In this document: positions 1 through 8,358 of the stretch, one piece after another
Layout: each line of letters opens with the position of its first letter
How positions within the stretch are numbered: the stretch's first letter is position 1
Source: Stieleria marina
GTDB taxonomy: Bacteria; Planctomycetota; Planctomycetia; Pirellulales; Pirellulaceae
Assembly: GCA_007741555.1 (NCBI GenBank)
Contig: CP036526.1
Span: 3,224,001-3,288,000 of the forward strand
Reading direction: 5' to 3'
Length of the DNA stretch: 64,000 nt
Position numbers and translations under genes: made by a program
The notes under the pieces: model-generated
The model's input: the letters and a program-made list of their open reading frames with translations, nothing else
Told to the model about the DNA's origin: nothing
Database searches by the model: none

Positions 1-2
1 GA

Positions 3-2933
3 AGTCCGATCGCACTTCTGGCGTTGTTCGAACGCGACGAATCCGCGTTGTTATCCTTGCTGCATGTGTTTGCCACCAGTCAAACGTTGTCGCAGTTTTT
101 GATTGATGACCCTGAGGGGTTCGATCTGATGCGTGCCAGCGACGGACTGCCTGCGCAACGACGTTTTTTGGTGGACGAATTGGTCGCCGAGATGCGGACA
201 GTGGAAGATCGCCCGCGTGCAGCAAAGACGATTAAGAGTTTTGTGCATCGCGAACTGGTGCGAATCGCGTACGGCGAATTTGTTCGGAACATGTCGCCTG
301 ACCAAACGGGACGGCAATTGGCTTGGGTTGCCGATGCGGCCATCGAATCCGCACTGGAGTTTGCGAGCCGGGATTGTCAATCAAGACTGGGGCAACCGCA
401 GCGAAGTGACGGAGGGATTCCGAGAGTCACTGTGCTCGGACTATCAAACTACGGCGGGCTGGAACTGAATTATGCGGCACGATTGGATGTCGTCTTTCTT
501 TACGACGCGATCGATGAAAAGAATCCTTCGCATCAAGCTTACTACCGCGAACTGACGGAGTTGACGATCGAATTGGTTGGCGGACCGATGGACCCCACAG
601 CAACGGATGAGCCTTGTCTCGGATTTGGTTGCCATTTGACAAGCGGACCGCATGGCAATCAGTCGCTAATTTGCAGTGTTGGCGAAGCCGTCGACGAGCT
701 GGAGTCCAGAAATCGTACTTGGCAGCGGATGGCATTTGCCAAAGGACGCGTGGTCGCTGGCGATGAAGATGTCGGCACGGCGTTTTTACAACGTGCTCAG
801 CCATGGATCTATCATCGATTTATCAGCCACAGTGATTTTGACGACGTACGGGTTCTTCGTCATAAGCTTGAGCGGCGAACGTCAAAATCGACTGGGGGAA
901 AATCGTCTGCGGATGGCCAACCGTCAGCACGCCAAAGCCATGACGTATTGCGTACCGCTGGTGGCCGCCGTGACATTGAATTGACAGTTCAGTTTTTGCA
1001 ACTCTTGCACGGCGCAGAATGTCCGTCCGTTCGTGAAGCAAACACAACCGACGCTCTGATCGCTTTGGAAAAAGAAGGCTGTCTGCTTCATGCCGAATCC
1101 GAACTGCTGACGATTAACTACGCTCGCTTGTGCCGTTTGCATCATCAACTGTCGGTCATGTTTGGCAAAGACACCTCTGTCTTGCCAAACGACGAAACCA
1201 TGTTTCGGCATCTTGCTTGGCGTTTGGGCATGCGGTTGGAAGACCGTCCCGTTGGCGACGGCGAGAGATTTCGCAAGCAATTGGACGATGCTTTTGAGAT
1301 GAATGGCACCGTGATCAATCACTTGATGATCGACGCTCCCAGTGTTGAGACATTGGACTCCAACGGGGAGCGGGTACGGCAGTCGATAGAGACGGAGTTG
1401 TTGTTAGACGTCGATGCGAGTGACGAACTGATTGCTGCAACGTTGAAGCAGCACGGAATCAATGACCCGCGAGGCGCGATGGAAAATCTGCGGGCGCTGA
1501 GTGTCGAATCCGTGCGTTTTCTTTCGCCACGTCGGTGCCGTCATTTTTTGGCTGCGATCGCCCCCAGTTTATTGACTCAGATCGCCAAGACGCCTTTTCC
1601 GGATCAAACTTTGCGTTCGCTGGTCGACGTCACTGATTCTCTGGGGGCAAAAGCCACGCTCTGGGAATTGCTGGGTGCCAATCCGCCCACGATGGATTTG
1701 ATGGTTCGTCTATGTGCGTCGGCCGAATACTTGCGGCGTATCTTGATCGAGAACCCGGGGATGATCGATGAACTGATCGATTCACTTCTGATGAACCGTT
1801 TGCCATCGGGCGACCGGCTGGACGCGCAGTCGATCGAACTGTGCCGTGGCGCTGATGAAGTGGATCTGATTTTGAAAGGGTTCAAGAATAGCGCGCACCT
1901 GACGATTGGCGTTCGCGATATTTTGAACAAAGAATCGATCGAATCGACTCATCAAGCGTTGTCCGATACAGCCGAGGCGGTTGTGCGGCGTGTGATCGAA
2001 AGCGAACAGGATCGGCTGTCGCAACAGTATGGTGATCCGGTCGACGAAACAGGGCAGCCCGTCGAATTGCTTGCACTAGCGTTGGGCAAGTTTGGTGGGC
2101 GGGAACCAAATTATCACAGCGACTTGGACGTGATCTTTTTGTATTCAGGCAAAGGCGAGACTCAGCGCCGAGTGGGTGGGCCGCGCCGGACCGTGCCGAA
2201 CCATCAGTTCTTCAATCAGTTGTCTGAACGCGTGATCAGCCGCATTGATCGCGGCGACAGGGTCGGGCAGCTTTATGAACTGGACGGACGCCTCCGACCA
2301 ACGGGGGACGAAGGCACGTTGGCGGTTTCGATCGAAGATTTTCTGAAGCGTTTTGAGCACGACGTCGCGCCGCTTTGGCAGCGACTGGCGCTGTGCAAAG
2401 CAAGGTCAATCTCGGGCAGCCGACGCTTGCGTCAATCGATGGACGCGAACATTAAAAAACTGATCATCCAGACACGTTGGCACGCGAACATGGCAACGGA
2501 AATTCGCAGCATGCGAATGCGGATGCAAGAAACTGCGTCGCCAGACAATTTGAAACGCGCCGAAGGTGGTACGGTCGACGTGGACATTATTGCGCAAACA
2601 CTGACGTTGCGTCATGCGTCCGAGTCGCCCGATTCGATTCGCCAAGGCACGGTTGCTGCTTTGGATGCGATGGCGGCCGCCGGAATTGTGGCTGACTCCC
2701 AAGCAATCGAACTGACGAACAGTTATCGTACACTCCGACGAATCGAAAGCCGTTTGCGGTTGCTGAACACCGACCGTCGCCACGAATTGCCCCATGATGA
2801 TCGGTCACAGAGAAATTTGGCCTTCTTGCTGGGGGAATCGGAACCGGCGATGATCGCGGCCCAATCCAAACAAGCACGGCACTCGATTCGCAAGTTGTTT
2901 GACGAGATTTTTGACTCGCTCAGCGACGGCTAA
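3..2933 (+). CDS. glnE: Glutamine synthetase adenylyltransferase (GlnE), 5'-truncated by window edge
   Basis: Bifunctional GlnE adenylylates and deadenylylates glutamine synthetase in nitrogen control. The frame is open from base 3, so the true start lies outside the window; 976 residues remain, close to the family's usual length. Two nucleotidyltransferase domains are visible. The C-terminal adenylylating domain is intact, with GKFGGREPNYHSDLDVIF (aspartate codons at 2121 and 2127) followed by the acidic/basic LDGRLRPTGDEG stretch. The N-terminal deadenylylating domain is degenerate: GLSNYGGLELNYAARLDV has Arg (codon 480) where the first catalytic Asp is expected, and the RLRP region reads GCHLTSGPHGN. 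The next gene starts 53 bp downstream on the same strand. The family call is secure; loss of adenylyl-removing activity is inference. Confidence 0.93.
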   Translation, partial: SPIALLALFERDESALLSLLHVFATSQTLSQFLIDDPEGFDLMRASDGLPAQRRFLVDELVAEMRTVEDRPRAAKTIKSFVHRELVRIAYGEFVRNMSPDQTGRQLAWVADAAIESALEFASRDCQSRLGQPQRSDGGIPRVTVLGLSNYGGLELNYAARLDVVFLYDAIDEKNPSHQAYYRELTELTIELVGGPMDPTATDEPCLGFGCHLTSGPHGNQSLICSVGEAVDELESRNRTWQRMAFAKGRVVAGDEDVGTAFLQRAQPWIYHRFISHSDFDDVRVLRHKLERRTSKSTGGKSSADGQPSARQSHDVLRTAGGRRDIELTVQFLQLLHGAECPSVREANTTDALIALEKEGCLLHAESELLTINYARLCRLHHQLSVMFGKDTSVLPNDETMFRHLAWRLGMRLEDRPVGDGERFRKQLDDAFEMNGTVINHLMIDAPSVETLDSNGERVRQSIETELLLDVDASDELIAATLKQHGINDPRGAMENLRALSVESVRFLSPRRCRHFLAAIAPSLLTQIAKTPFPDQTLRSLVDVTDSLGAKATLWELLGANPPTMDLMVRLCASAEYLRRILIENPGMIDELIDSLLMNRLPSGDRLDAQSIELCRGADEVDLILKGFKNSAHLTIGVRDILNKESIESTHQALSDTAEAVVRRVIESEQDRLSQQYGDPVDETGQPVELLALALGKFGGREPNYHSDLDVIFLYSGKGETQRRVGGPRRTVPNHQFFNQLSERVISRIDRGDRVGQLYELDGRLRPTGDEGTLAVSIEDFLKRFEHDVAPLWQRLALCKARSISGSRRLRQSMDANIKKLIIQTRWHANMATEIRSMRMRMQETASPDNLKRAEGGTVDVDIIAQTLTLRHASESPDSIRQGTVAALDAMAAAGIVADSQAIELTNSYRTLRRIESRLRLLNTDRRHELPHDDRSQRNLAFLLGESEPAMIAAQSKQARHSIRKLFDEIFDSLSDG

Positions 2934-2986
2934 CGTGTTCATTTGCATCTGACCCGCCTCAATTTCCTTGCTCTCAGCTTTTAAAA

Positions 2987-4711
2987 ATGCCCGATCGCGA
3001 TCCCACGCAACTACGTTCTCACCGTTGGTTTGGTCCTGACGACATGCGTTCCTTCGGGCACCGATCGCGGCTCAAAGCGATGGGGTTTGACGATATCGAT
3101 TATCAAGATCGACCGGTTGTTGCGATTCTGAATACCTGGAGCGAACTAAATACCTGCCATTCGCACTTTCGCAATCGAGCTGACGAGGTTCGTCGCGGCA
3201 TTTTGCAATCCGGAGGCTTTCCGGTCGAAGTTCCGGTGATGTCGCTGGGCGAAATGTTGATGAAGCCTACGACAATGCTTTATCGAAATTTGCTGGCCAT
3301 GGAGGTCGAGGAAGTTTTGCGTTGCCACCCGATCGACAGCGCCGTGCTGATGGGGGGCTGCGACAAAACTGTGCCCGCGATGTTGATGGGGGCTATCAGT
3401 GCAGATATCCCGTCAATCTTTTTGCCGGCCGGGCCGATGCTCAGCGCCCGCTGGAAAGACGTCACGTTGGGCAGTGGGAGCGACGTGTGGAAATACTGGG
3501 ACGAACGCTTGGCCGGAAATCTTTGCGATCAGGATTGGAAAGGAATCGAAAACTGCATTGGTCGATCGGCGGGCACTTGCATGACGATGGGGACCGCCAG
3601 CACGATGGCCTGTGTCACCGAAGCGATGGGGTTCAGTTTGCCCGGAGCTGCTGCTACGCCTGCGGTCGTCGCCGAACATTCGCGACTTGCCACGCGCACC
3701 GGTCGCCGCGCGGTCGAAATGGCTTGGGAGCAGTTAAAACCGTCGACCTTTATGACCGCCGAATCGATCGACAATGGCTTGATGACTTCGCTGGCGATCG
3801 GTGGCAGTACGAATGCGATTGTTCACTTGATCGCGATCGCTGGTCGGTTGGAAATCGATTTGACATTGGAGCGTTTCGACGAACTGTCGCGCGTCACTCC
3901 CATGATCGGTGATATCCGCCCGGCCGGCCGTTACTTGATGGAGGATTTTTACAACGCAGGTGGACTGTCGGCTTTGCTCGCACGGTTGACCGATTTGCTT
4001 AACACCGACTGCACGACAGTCAGCGGAGTAACCTTGGGAGAGCAGATTCGGGGAGCAGAAGTCATCGATGATCAGATCATTCGGACACGCGACAACCCGG
4101 TTGCGGCTTCGGGTGGTACGTGTCTGTTGAAAGGCAACTTGGCGCCCAACGGATGCGTGATCAAATCCGTTGCCGCCGATCCCAAACTGCTCAGTCACAA
4201 AGGACCGGCCATTGTCTTTGACGACTATCCGAGCATGAAAGAACGCATCCATGATCCTGATTTGGATGTCACCGCCGACAGCGTTTTGATTTTGCGAAGT
4301 GCGGGGCCGCTGGGCGCCCCGGGGTTTCCTGAATGGGGCATGCTGCCGTTGCCCAAAAAACTGTTGGAAGCCGGCGTGCGTGACATGGTGCGGTTAAGCG
4401 ATGCCAGAATGAGTGGCACCAGCTACGGCACGTGCGTTTTGCATATCGCTCCAGAGAGTGCCGCCGGTGGGCCGCTTTCATTGGTGAAGGACGGCGACCA
4501 AATCGAAATCAATGTGCCCCAGCGGACGATCCATTGGCACGTCAGTGATGAAGAAATCGAATCGCGTCGTGCAGCAGCGCCCCCGCTGAAAGCTGTTCCC
4601 GATCGCGGCTATTCGCAGTTGTATGCCAAGCATGTCACTCAAGCCGACCAGGGCTGTGATTTTGATTTTCTGGCTGGCCGGTCGCCCGGGCAAGAGCCCG
4701 GGATTCACTGA
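2987..4711 (+). CDS. IlvD/EDD-family sugar-acid dehydratase (L-arabinonate dehydratase-like)
   Basis: This 574-residue protein belongs to the iron-sulfur IlvD/EDD dehydratases, which convert sugar acids to 2-keto-3-deoxy acids or act in branched-chain amino acid synthesis. The N-terminus (LRSHRWFGPDDMRSFGHRSR) and the spacing of the cluster cysteines C57 (NTCHSH), C125 (GGCDKT) and C198 (SAGTCMTMGT) resemble pentonate dehydratases such as L-arabinonate dehydratase more than biosynthetic IlvD. The catalytic-serine region ARMSGTSYGT and the IGGSTNA motif are present. A DHDPS-family lyase gene follows 83 bp downstream on the same strand, supporting a catabolic sugar-acid role. The exact substrate (arabinonate, xylonate, fuconate or other) cannot be read from the sequence. 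Confidence 0.85.
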   Translation: MPDRDPTQLRSHRWFGPDDMRSFGHRSRLKAMGFDDIDYQDRPVVAILNTWSELNTCHSHFRNRADEVRRGILQSGGFPVEVPVMSLGEMLMKPTTMLYRNLLAMEVEEVLRCHPIDSAVLMGGCDKTVPAMLMGAISADIPSIFLPAGPMLSARWKDVTLGSGSDVWKYWDERLAGNLCDQDWKGIENCIGRSAGTCMTMGTASTMACVTEAMGFSLPGAAATPAVVAEHSRLATRTGRRAVEMAWEQLKPSTFMTAESIDNGLMTSLAIGGSTNAIVHLIAIAGRLEIDLTLERFDELSRVTPMIGDIRPAGRYLMEDFYNAGGLSALLARLTDLLNTDCTTVSGVTLGEQIRGAEVIDDQIIRTRDNPVAASGGTCLLKGNLAPNGCVIKSVAADPKLLSHKGPAIVFDDYPSMKERIHDPDLDVTADSVLILRSAGPLGAPGFPEWGMLPLPKKLLEAGVRDMVRLSDARMSGTSYGTCVLHIAPESAAGGPLSLVKDGDQIEINVPQRTIHWHVSDEEIESRRAAAPPLKAVPDRGYSQLYAKHVTQADQGCDFDFLAGRSPGQEPGIH

Positions 4712-4794
4712 TTCAGTTTGCGGTCAAACGATTCGGTGTTCAGTCACCCCAGCCACCTCCTACAGTTTTATCTCTCGCCTACTATTTCACGCTC

Positions 4795-5706
4795 ATGAAA
4801 ACTGCTGCCTTCGATCCCGCTCACTTACGCGATTCCGTTTTTGCTGTTCCACCTTTGGCCCGCGATTCGGACGGGAAGCCATGTGCCACCGAAAACAAGC
4901 GGATGATTTCGCATTTGGAATCTGGCGGTGTCCGATCGATTCTTTATGGTGGCAACGCTGTTTTTTATCACATCTCAATGTCGGAATATGCCAGCGTGCT
5001 TGCCATGTTGGCGGACAGTTCGGGCGACGATACCGTCATTGTTCCGTCGATTGGGCCTGCGTATGGGCTGGCGCAAGATCAGATCGATGTGCTTCGTGAT
5101 TTCGAGTTTCCGACGGTGATGTTGCTGCCATCTCGGGACGTCATTGACCAAGAGGGGATCGCGACAGGCGTTCGACGACTGGCTGACCGTTTGGGAAAAC
5201 CCATTGTCCTTTATCTCAAATTCGACGAATGGTTGGAGCCGCGACTAATCGAAAAGCTGGAATCCGACGGAGCGATCTCCTGGATCAAGTATGCCGTCGT
5301 GCGAGATGACCCCGCTGTTGACGATTATCTCAATCGCGTGATCGATATCTTTCCCCAAACACGCATCGTCAGCGGTATCGGCGAGCAGCCTGCGATCGAA
5401 CACTTGCGTGATTTTGGAATCACCGGCTTCACCAGCGGATGCGTCTGCGTCGCACCGGATCGTTCGATGGAGATGATGCACGCGATCCACGACGGCGACT
5501 TTGCCAAAGCCGAAGAGATCCGCAAGTGGTTTTTGCCGCTGGAAGATTTGCGAAACGAGATCAATCCGATTCGCGTTTTGCACCACGCGGTCGATTGCGC
5601 TGGAATCAGCAAAACGGGCCCACTCCTGCCTTTCTTGAGCGACTTAACGTCCGAACACGTGGCTCAGATCGCTTCGGCGGTTAACAAGCTCGGCTACCCG
5701 GCCTAG
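4795..5706 (+). CDS. Dihydrodipicolinate synthase/N-acetylneuraminate lyase family protein
   Basis: A 303-residue class I aldolase-type TIM barrel. The Schiff-base lysine is probably K165 (SWIKYAVV), with a conserved-type Tyr at Y140 (VLYLKF). The usual N-terminal GTTGE substrate-carboxylate motif is altered to YGGNAVFY. In the DHDPS family some members act on 2-keto-3-deoxy sugar acids, as aldolases or as dehydratases (for example L-2-keto-3-deoxyarabonate dehydratase). Directly following a sugar-acid dehydratase, it plausibly consumes that enzyme's product. Biosynthetic DapA is less likely given the altered motif and the context. Family assignment is firm, substrate is inferred. Confidence 0.82.
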   Translation: MKTAAFDPAHLRDSVFAVPPLARDSDGKPCATENKRMISHLESGGVRSILYGGNAVFYHISMSEYASVLAMLADSSGDDTVIVPSIGPAYGLAQDQIDVLRDFEFPTVMLLPSRDVIDQEGIATGVRRLADRLGKPIVLYLKFDEWLEPRLIEKLESDGAISWIKYAVVRDDPAVDDYLNRVIDIFPQTRIVSGIGEQPAIEHLRDFGITGFTSGCVCVAPDRSMEMMHAIHDGDFAKAEEIRKWFLPLEDLRNEINPIRVLHHAVDCAGISKTGPLLPFLSDLTSEHVAQIASAVNKLGYPA

Positions 5707-5720
5707 TGCTGGTTTTGCCT

Positions 5721-5740
5721 GGGCTGCAAATTCGCGGCCC
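5721..5740. terminator. Possible bidirectional hairpin between convergent genes
   Basis: A 7-bp stem (one G-T wobble) with the loop AAATTC lies between the stop of the lyase gene and the stop of the convergent lipoprotein gene. There is no clear U-tract on either strand, so termination efficiency is uncertain. Confidence 0.35.
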
Positions 5741-5772
5741 AAACTCGACTGGCCAATGATTGGGCCGTTTCG

Positions 5773-6279
5773 CTATCTCAGCAGAGGCGGCAGTGCGTCA
5801 CCGGGAACGATTTTGACGTCGTCCAGATCTTGCTCTCTCAGTTCGTCCATGCGACGTTTTTCTTCCGGATTCGGCTCGTCGTCTGTATCCAGTTCGGGAT
5901 CGTCGTCGTCAGCACGTGGCCGATCCGCTTCGCCGTCAAAGTCGTCCCGTTCCATCGGTGATTCGTCGTCCTGGTCGAATTCAGAATCATCTAATTCGGC
6001 TTGTTCGGTTCGACGGTCGCGCTCAAGTTCATCCTGAGTGATGGCGGTATCGCGAGCCATCAAATCGGCTGCTCGCGCTCCTGCGGGATCAAAAAGACTT
6101 CCCACACGTCCGCTGTCACGAATAGTTCGTTGCCAAGCTCCGCCGTACGACGGATAGGCTAGGTCTTCATCGCTCGCACAGATTCGGCATCCCGCCAGCG
6201 GAATCATCAACATCACCAGGATGGAAGCGACCATCCATCGCGAATTGTCAGACGGAGCGGCGGTAGCAGAGTGGTGCAT
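5773..6279 (-). CDS. Small acidic lipoprotein, planctomycete-type
   Basis: A 168-residue protein with a lipoprotein signal: a hydrophobic stretch (MVASILVMLMIPLAGC, residues 16-31) ending in the lipobox LAGC, so the mature protein would start at the cysteine. Immediately after come CRICASDEDL, YGGAW and SGRVGSLFDPAG, a combination I associate with small planctomycete lipoproteins of unknown function. The C-terminal half is highly acidic and low complexity (runs of Asp and Glu, about residues 85-150). It is convergent with the upstream lyase gene. No function can be assigned. The start has no obvious ribosome binding site. Confidence 0.7.
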   Translation of the reverse strand: MHHSATAAPSDNSRWMVASILVMLMIPLAGCRICASDEDLAYPSYGGAWQRTIRDSGRVGSLFDPAGARAADLMARDTAITQDELERDRRTEQAELDDSEFDQDDESPMERDDFDGEADRPRADDDDPELDTDDEPNPEEKRRMDELREQDLDDVKIVPGDALPPLLR

Positions 6280-6631
6280 TTGAACTGCGACGATAGAGAA
6301 TCAGGGTGACTGAATACGCATCAACGAAACGGGTGGAGGCCCATCGTGAAGTATCGGTTAGGAAGCCTGGTTGCTTGAGGAAAGATTTGACGATTACGCC
6401 GGCCTCAAGGATTGGCGGCGGATCGGTGGCGAATGCGTCTGTTTCACGAGTTGGTTTCGCGCTCGTGAAGTGGCTTCCCCGATCCGGCGGAACCGTGAAG
6501 GGCCGTTCTCGCGCTGAAATCGGCAAAATTTGGATGAATTCGCTCAAGTCAGACTTTCATCAAACCGGGGCAAGATGCGACATAATGTCTGCGGTCTCTA
6601 GTCTTATCTATCTCATGCGCGGTTCAAGTTT
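6280..6631. other. Divergent intergenic region
   Basis: This 352-bp stretch separates the minus-strand lipoprotein gene from the plus-strand small membrane protein gene, so it should hold promoters for both. Open frames here lack ribosome binding sites or recognisable motifs. I see no RNA gene or repeat. Confidence 0.4.
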
Positions 6632-6904
6632 ATGACGGATCTTCCCCAGTTGGTCGGAATGTTAGATGCTATTGCTCTTCCCGCTTTGGGAATCTGGGCT
6701 CTGGTGTGGAGCAAGATTTGCCAGGGGGAAGACGCACGTCGCGCAGAACGCCAGTTCCTACTTGTGCTGGTGGTGATTACCATCGTGACACTGCGCACCG
6801 TTATTAACTGCGACGACGTTTGGCTGGTCCACACGATGACTCTAGCGATGATGATCGTCGGAGCATTGGCGATTCCGAATCAGGATGCGTCCGTCGCACT
6901 CTAG
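6632..6904 (+). CDS. Small membrane protein of unknown function
   Basis: A 90-residue protein with three hydrophobic stretches: ALPALGIWALVWSKI (about 16-30), FLLVLVVITIVTL (about 43-55) and a C-terminal segment MTLAMMIVGALAI (about 70-82). No family is recognised. It ends 27 bp before the aroA start on the same strand, so the two are probably co-transcribed. The hydrophobic pattern and position support a real gene. The ribosome binding site is weak, which lowers confidence. Confidence 0.5.
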   Translation: MTDLPQLVGMLDAIALPALGIWALVWSKICQGEDARRAERQFLLVLVVITIVTLRTVINCDDVWLVHTMTLAMMIVGALAIPNQDASVAL

Positions 6905-6931
6905 CCGACTCGTTTCTTACGCCTCTCTCTT

Positions 6932-8326
6932 ATGTCGCCCAAGCAATCCACTCCCGCAGACTCTCAGGGGATGACGGTCGTGGAAGTCCTCCCAGGTGGT
7001 CCGGTCTGCGGATCCATTCAACCTCCTGGAAGCAAGAGTTTGACCAATCGGGCGCTGTTGTGTGCCGCGTTTGCCGATGGGGTTTCCACGCTCAGCGGTG
7101 CACTTCGCAGCGAAGACACGGAAGTCATGATCGAAGCGATTGAATCGATCGGTGTGTCGGTGGTAGCCACCGATGGCGGTCGCAGCCTGGTCGTCGATGC
7201 AGTGAACCGTTCGCAATTGAAGGCGGCCGACCATCGGCTTGATCTTTTTATCGCTAACAGTGGGACCACCATCCGATTCTTGACGGCGGCTTTGTCCGCA
7301 GCCGGTGGTCATTTTTTGCTGCATGGTGTCGAACGAATGCATGAGCGGCCGATCGCCGATCTGATCGACGCGCTAGTCCCCGTGCAAGAAGGTTCCATTG
7401 CCACACAGTCGCCCAATGGATGCCCGCCAGTATTGATTCAATCGGACGGTTGGTCCGGCGAGACATTGTCGGTCGCCGGTGCGGTCAGCAGCCAATATCT
7501 AAGCGGCCTGATGATGGCAGCCCCCATCGCAGCGGGGCGATCTGGCGGCACGTCGCGGTCCACCTCCCTACGCGTTGAAGGCGAACTTGTCTCCGTCCCC
7601 TACGTTCAAATGACTGCGGAAGTCATGCGGTGCTTTAGTGCGGAAGTATCCCTCGACAAAACCGGCGATGAAGACAGCAGTCCGCTGCAAATCAATATCA
7701 AGGCAGGCGGTTATCACTCGCAAGACTATGCGATTGAGCCCGATGCTTCAGCCGCAAGCTACTTCTGGGCAGCAGCGGCGATCACAGGCGGCGATGTGAC
7801 AGTCAACGGCTTAAGCCGCGACGCTTTGCAGGGCGATGTCGGTTTTTGCGACGTGCTGGAACAAATGGGCTGCGAAATCATTCATGGTGAGGACTCGATC
7901 CGCGTCATTGGTGCAACGCTGCATGGTGTCGATGTCGACATGAATGAGATCAGCGATACAGTTCAAACGCTATCGATTGTCGCTCTTTTTGCTGATGCTC
8001 CCACGCGTGTTCGCGGAGTGGCGCACAATCGTTTTAAAGAAACCGATCGCATCGGCGACTTGGCAATTGAACTACGCAAGCTGGGCGCTGTTGTTGACGA
8101 ACACGACGACGGACTGACCATTCATCCTCTGACCGAAACCGATTCGTTTTCGGGAGCCACTTTGAAGACGTATCATGATCACCGTATGGCGATGAGTTTA
8201 TCGCTGGCCGGACTGCGTTTGCCGGGGGTGAAGATTTTGGACCCTGCCTGTACCTCGAAAACCTATCCCGAGTATTTCGCCGACCTGGAACAGCTGATTG
8301 GTCGCGCCCACCATTGGTCTAATTAG
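6932..8326 (+). CDS. aroA: 3-phosphoshikimate 1-carboxyvinyltransferase (EPSP synthase)
   Basis: Sixth step of the shikimate pathway: transfers enolpyruvyl from PEP to shikimate-3-phosphate, in the cytoplasm. The 464-residue protein shows the hallmark motifs in order: PPGSKSLTNRALL (K35), the PEP-loop NSGTTIRFLTAAL, SSQYLSGLMMAAP, KETDRIGDL and DHRMAMSLSLAGL. The PEP loop is of the NSGTT type rather than the NAGTAM of E. coli, which is more like class II enzymes. Length is slightly above the usual 430-450 because of a short N-terminal extension. It is convergent with a minus-strand secreted protein gene that ends 33 bp downstream. Confidence 0.95.
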   Translation: MSPKQSTPADSQGMTVVEVLPGGPVCGSIQPPGSKSLTNRALLCAAFADGVSTLSGALRSEDTEVMIEAIESIGVSVVATDGGRSLVVDAVNRSQLKAADHRLDLFIANSGTTIRFLTAALSAAGGHFLLHGVERMHERPIADLIDALVPVQEGSIATQSPNGCPPVLIQSDGWSGETLSVAGAVSSQYLSGLMMAAPIAAGRSGGTSRSTSLRVEGELVSVPYVQMTAEVMRCFSAEVSLDKTGDEDSSPLQINIKAGGYHSQDYAIEPDASAASYFWAAAAITGGDVTVNGLSRDALQGDVGFCDVLEQMGCEIIHGEDSIRVIGATLHGVDVDMNEISDTVQTLSIVALFADAPTRVRGVAHNRFKETDRIGDLAIELRKLGAVVDEHDDGLTIHPLTETDSFSGATLKTYHDHRMAMSLSLAGLRLPGVKILDPACTSKTYPEYFADLEQLIGRAHHWSN

Positions 8327-8358
8327 AAGCATAGACAACCTTGACCGCCACGCTGACT

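Noticed and set aside
6248-6547. 99-codon minus-strand frame overlapping the lipoprotein start
   Set aside because: It overlaps a better-supported lipoprotein gene and has no ribosome binding site or motif.
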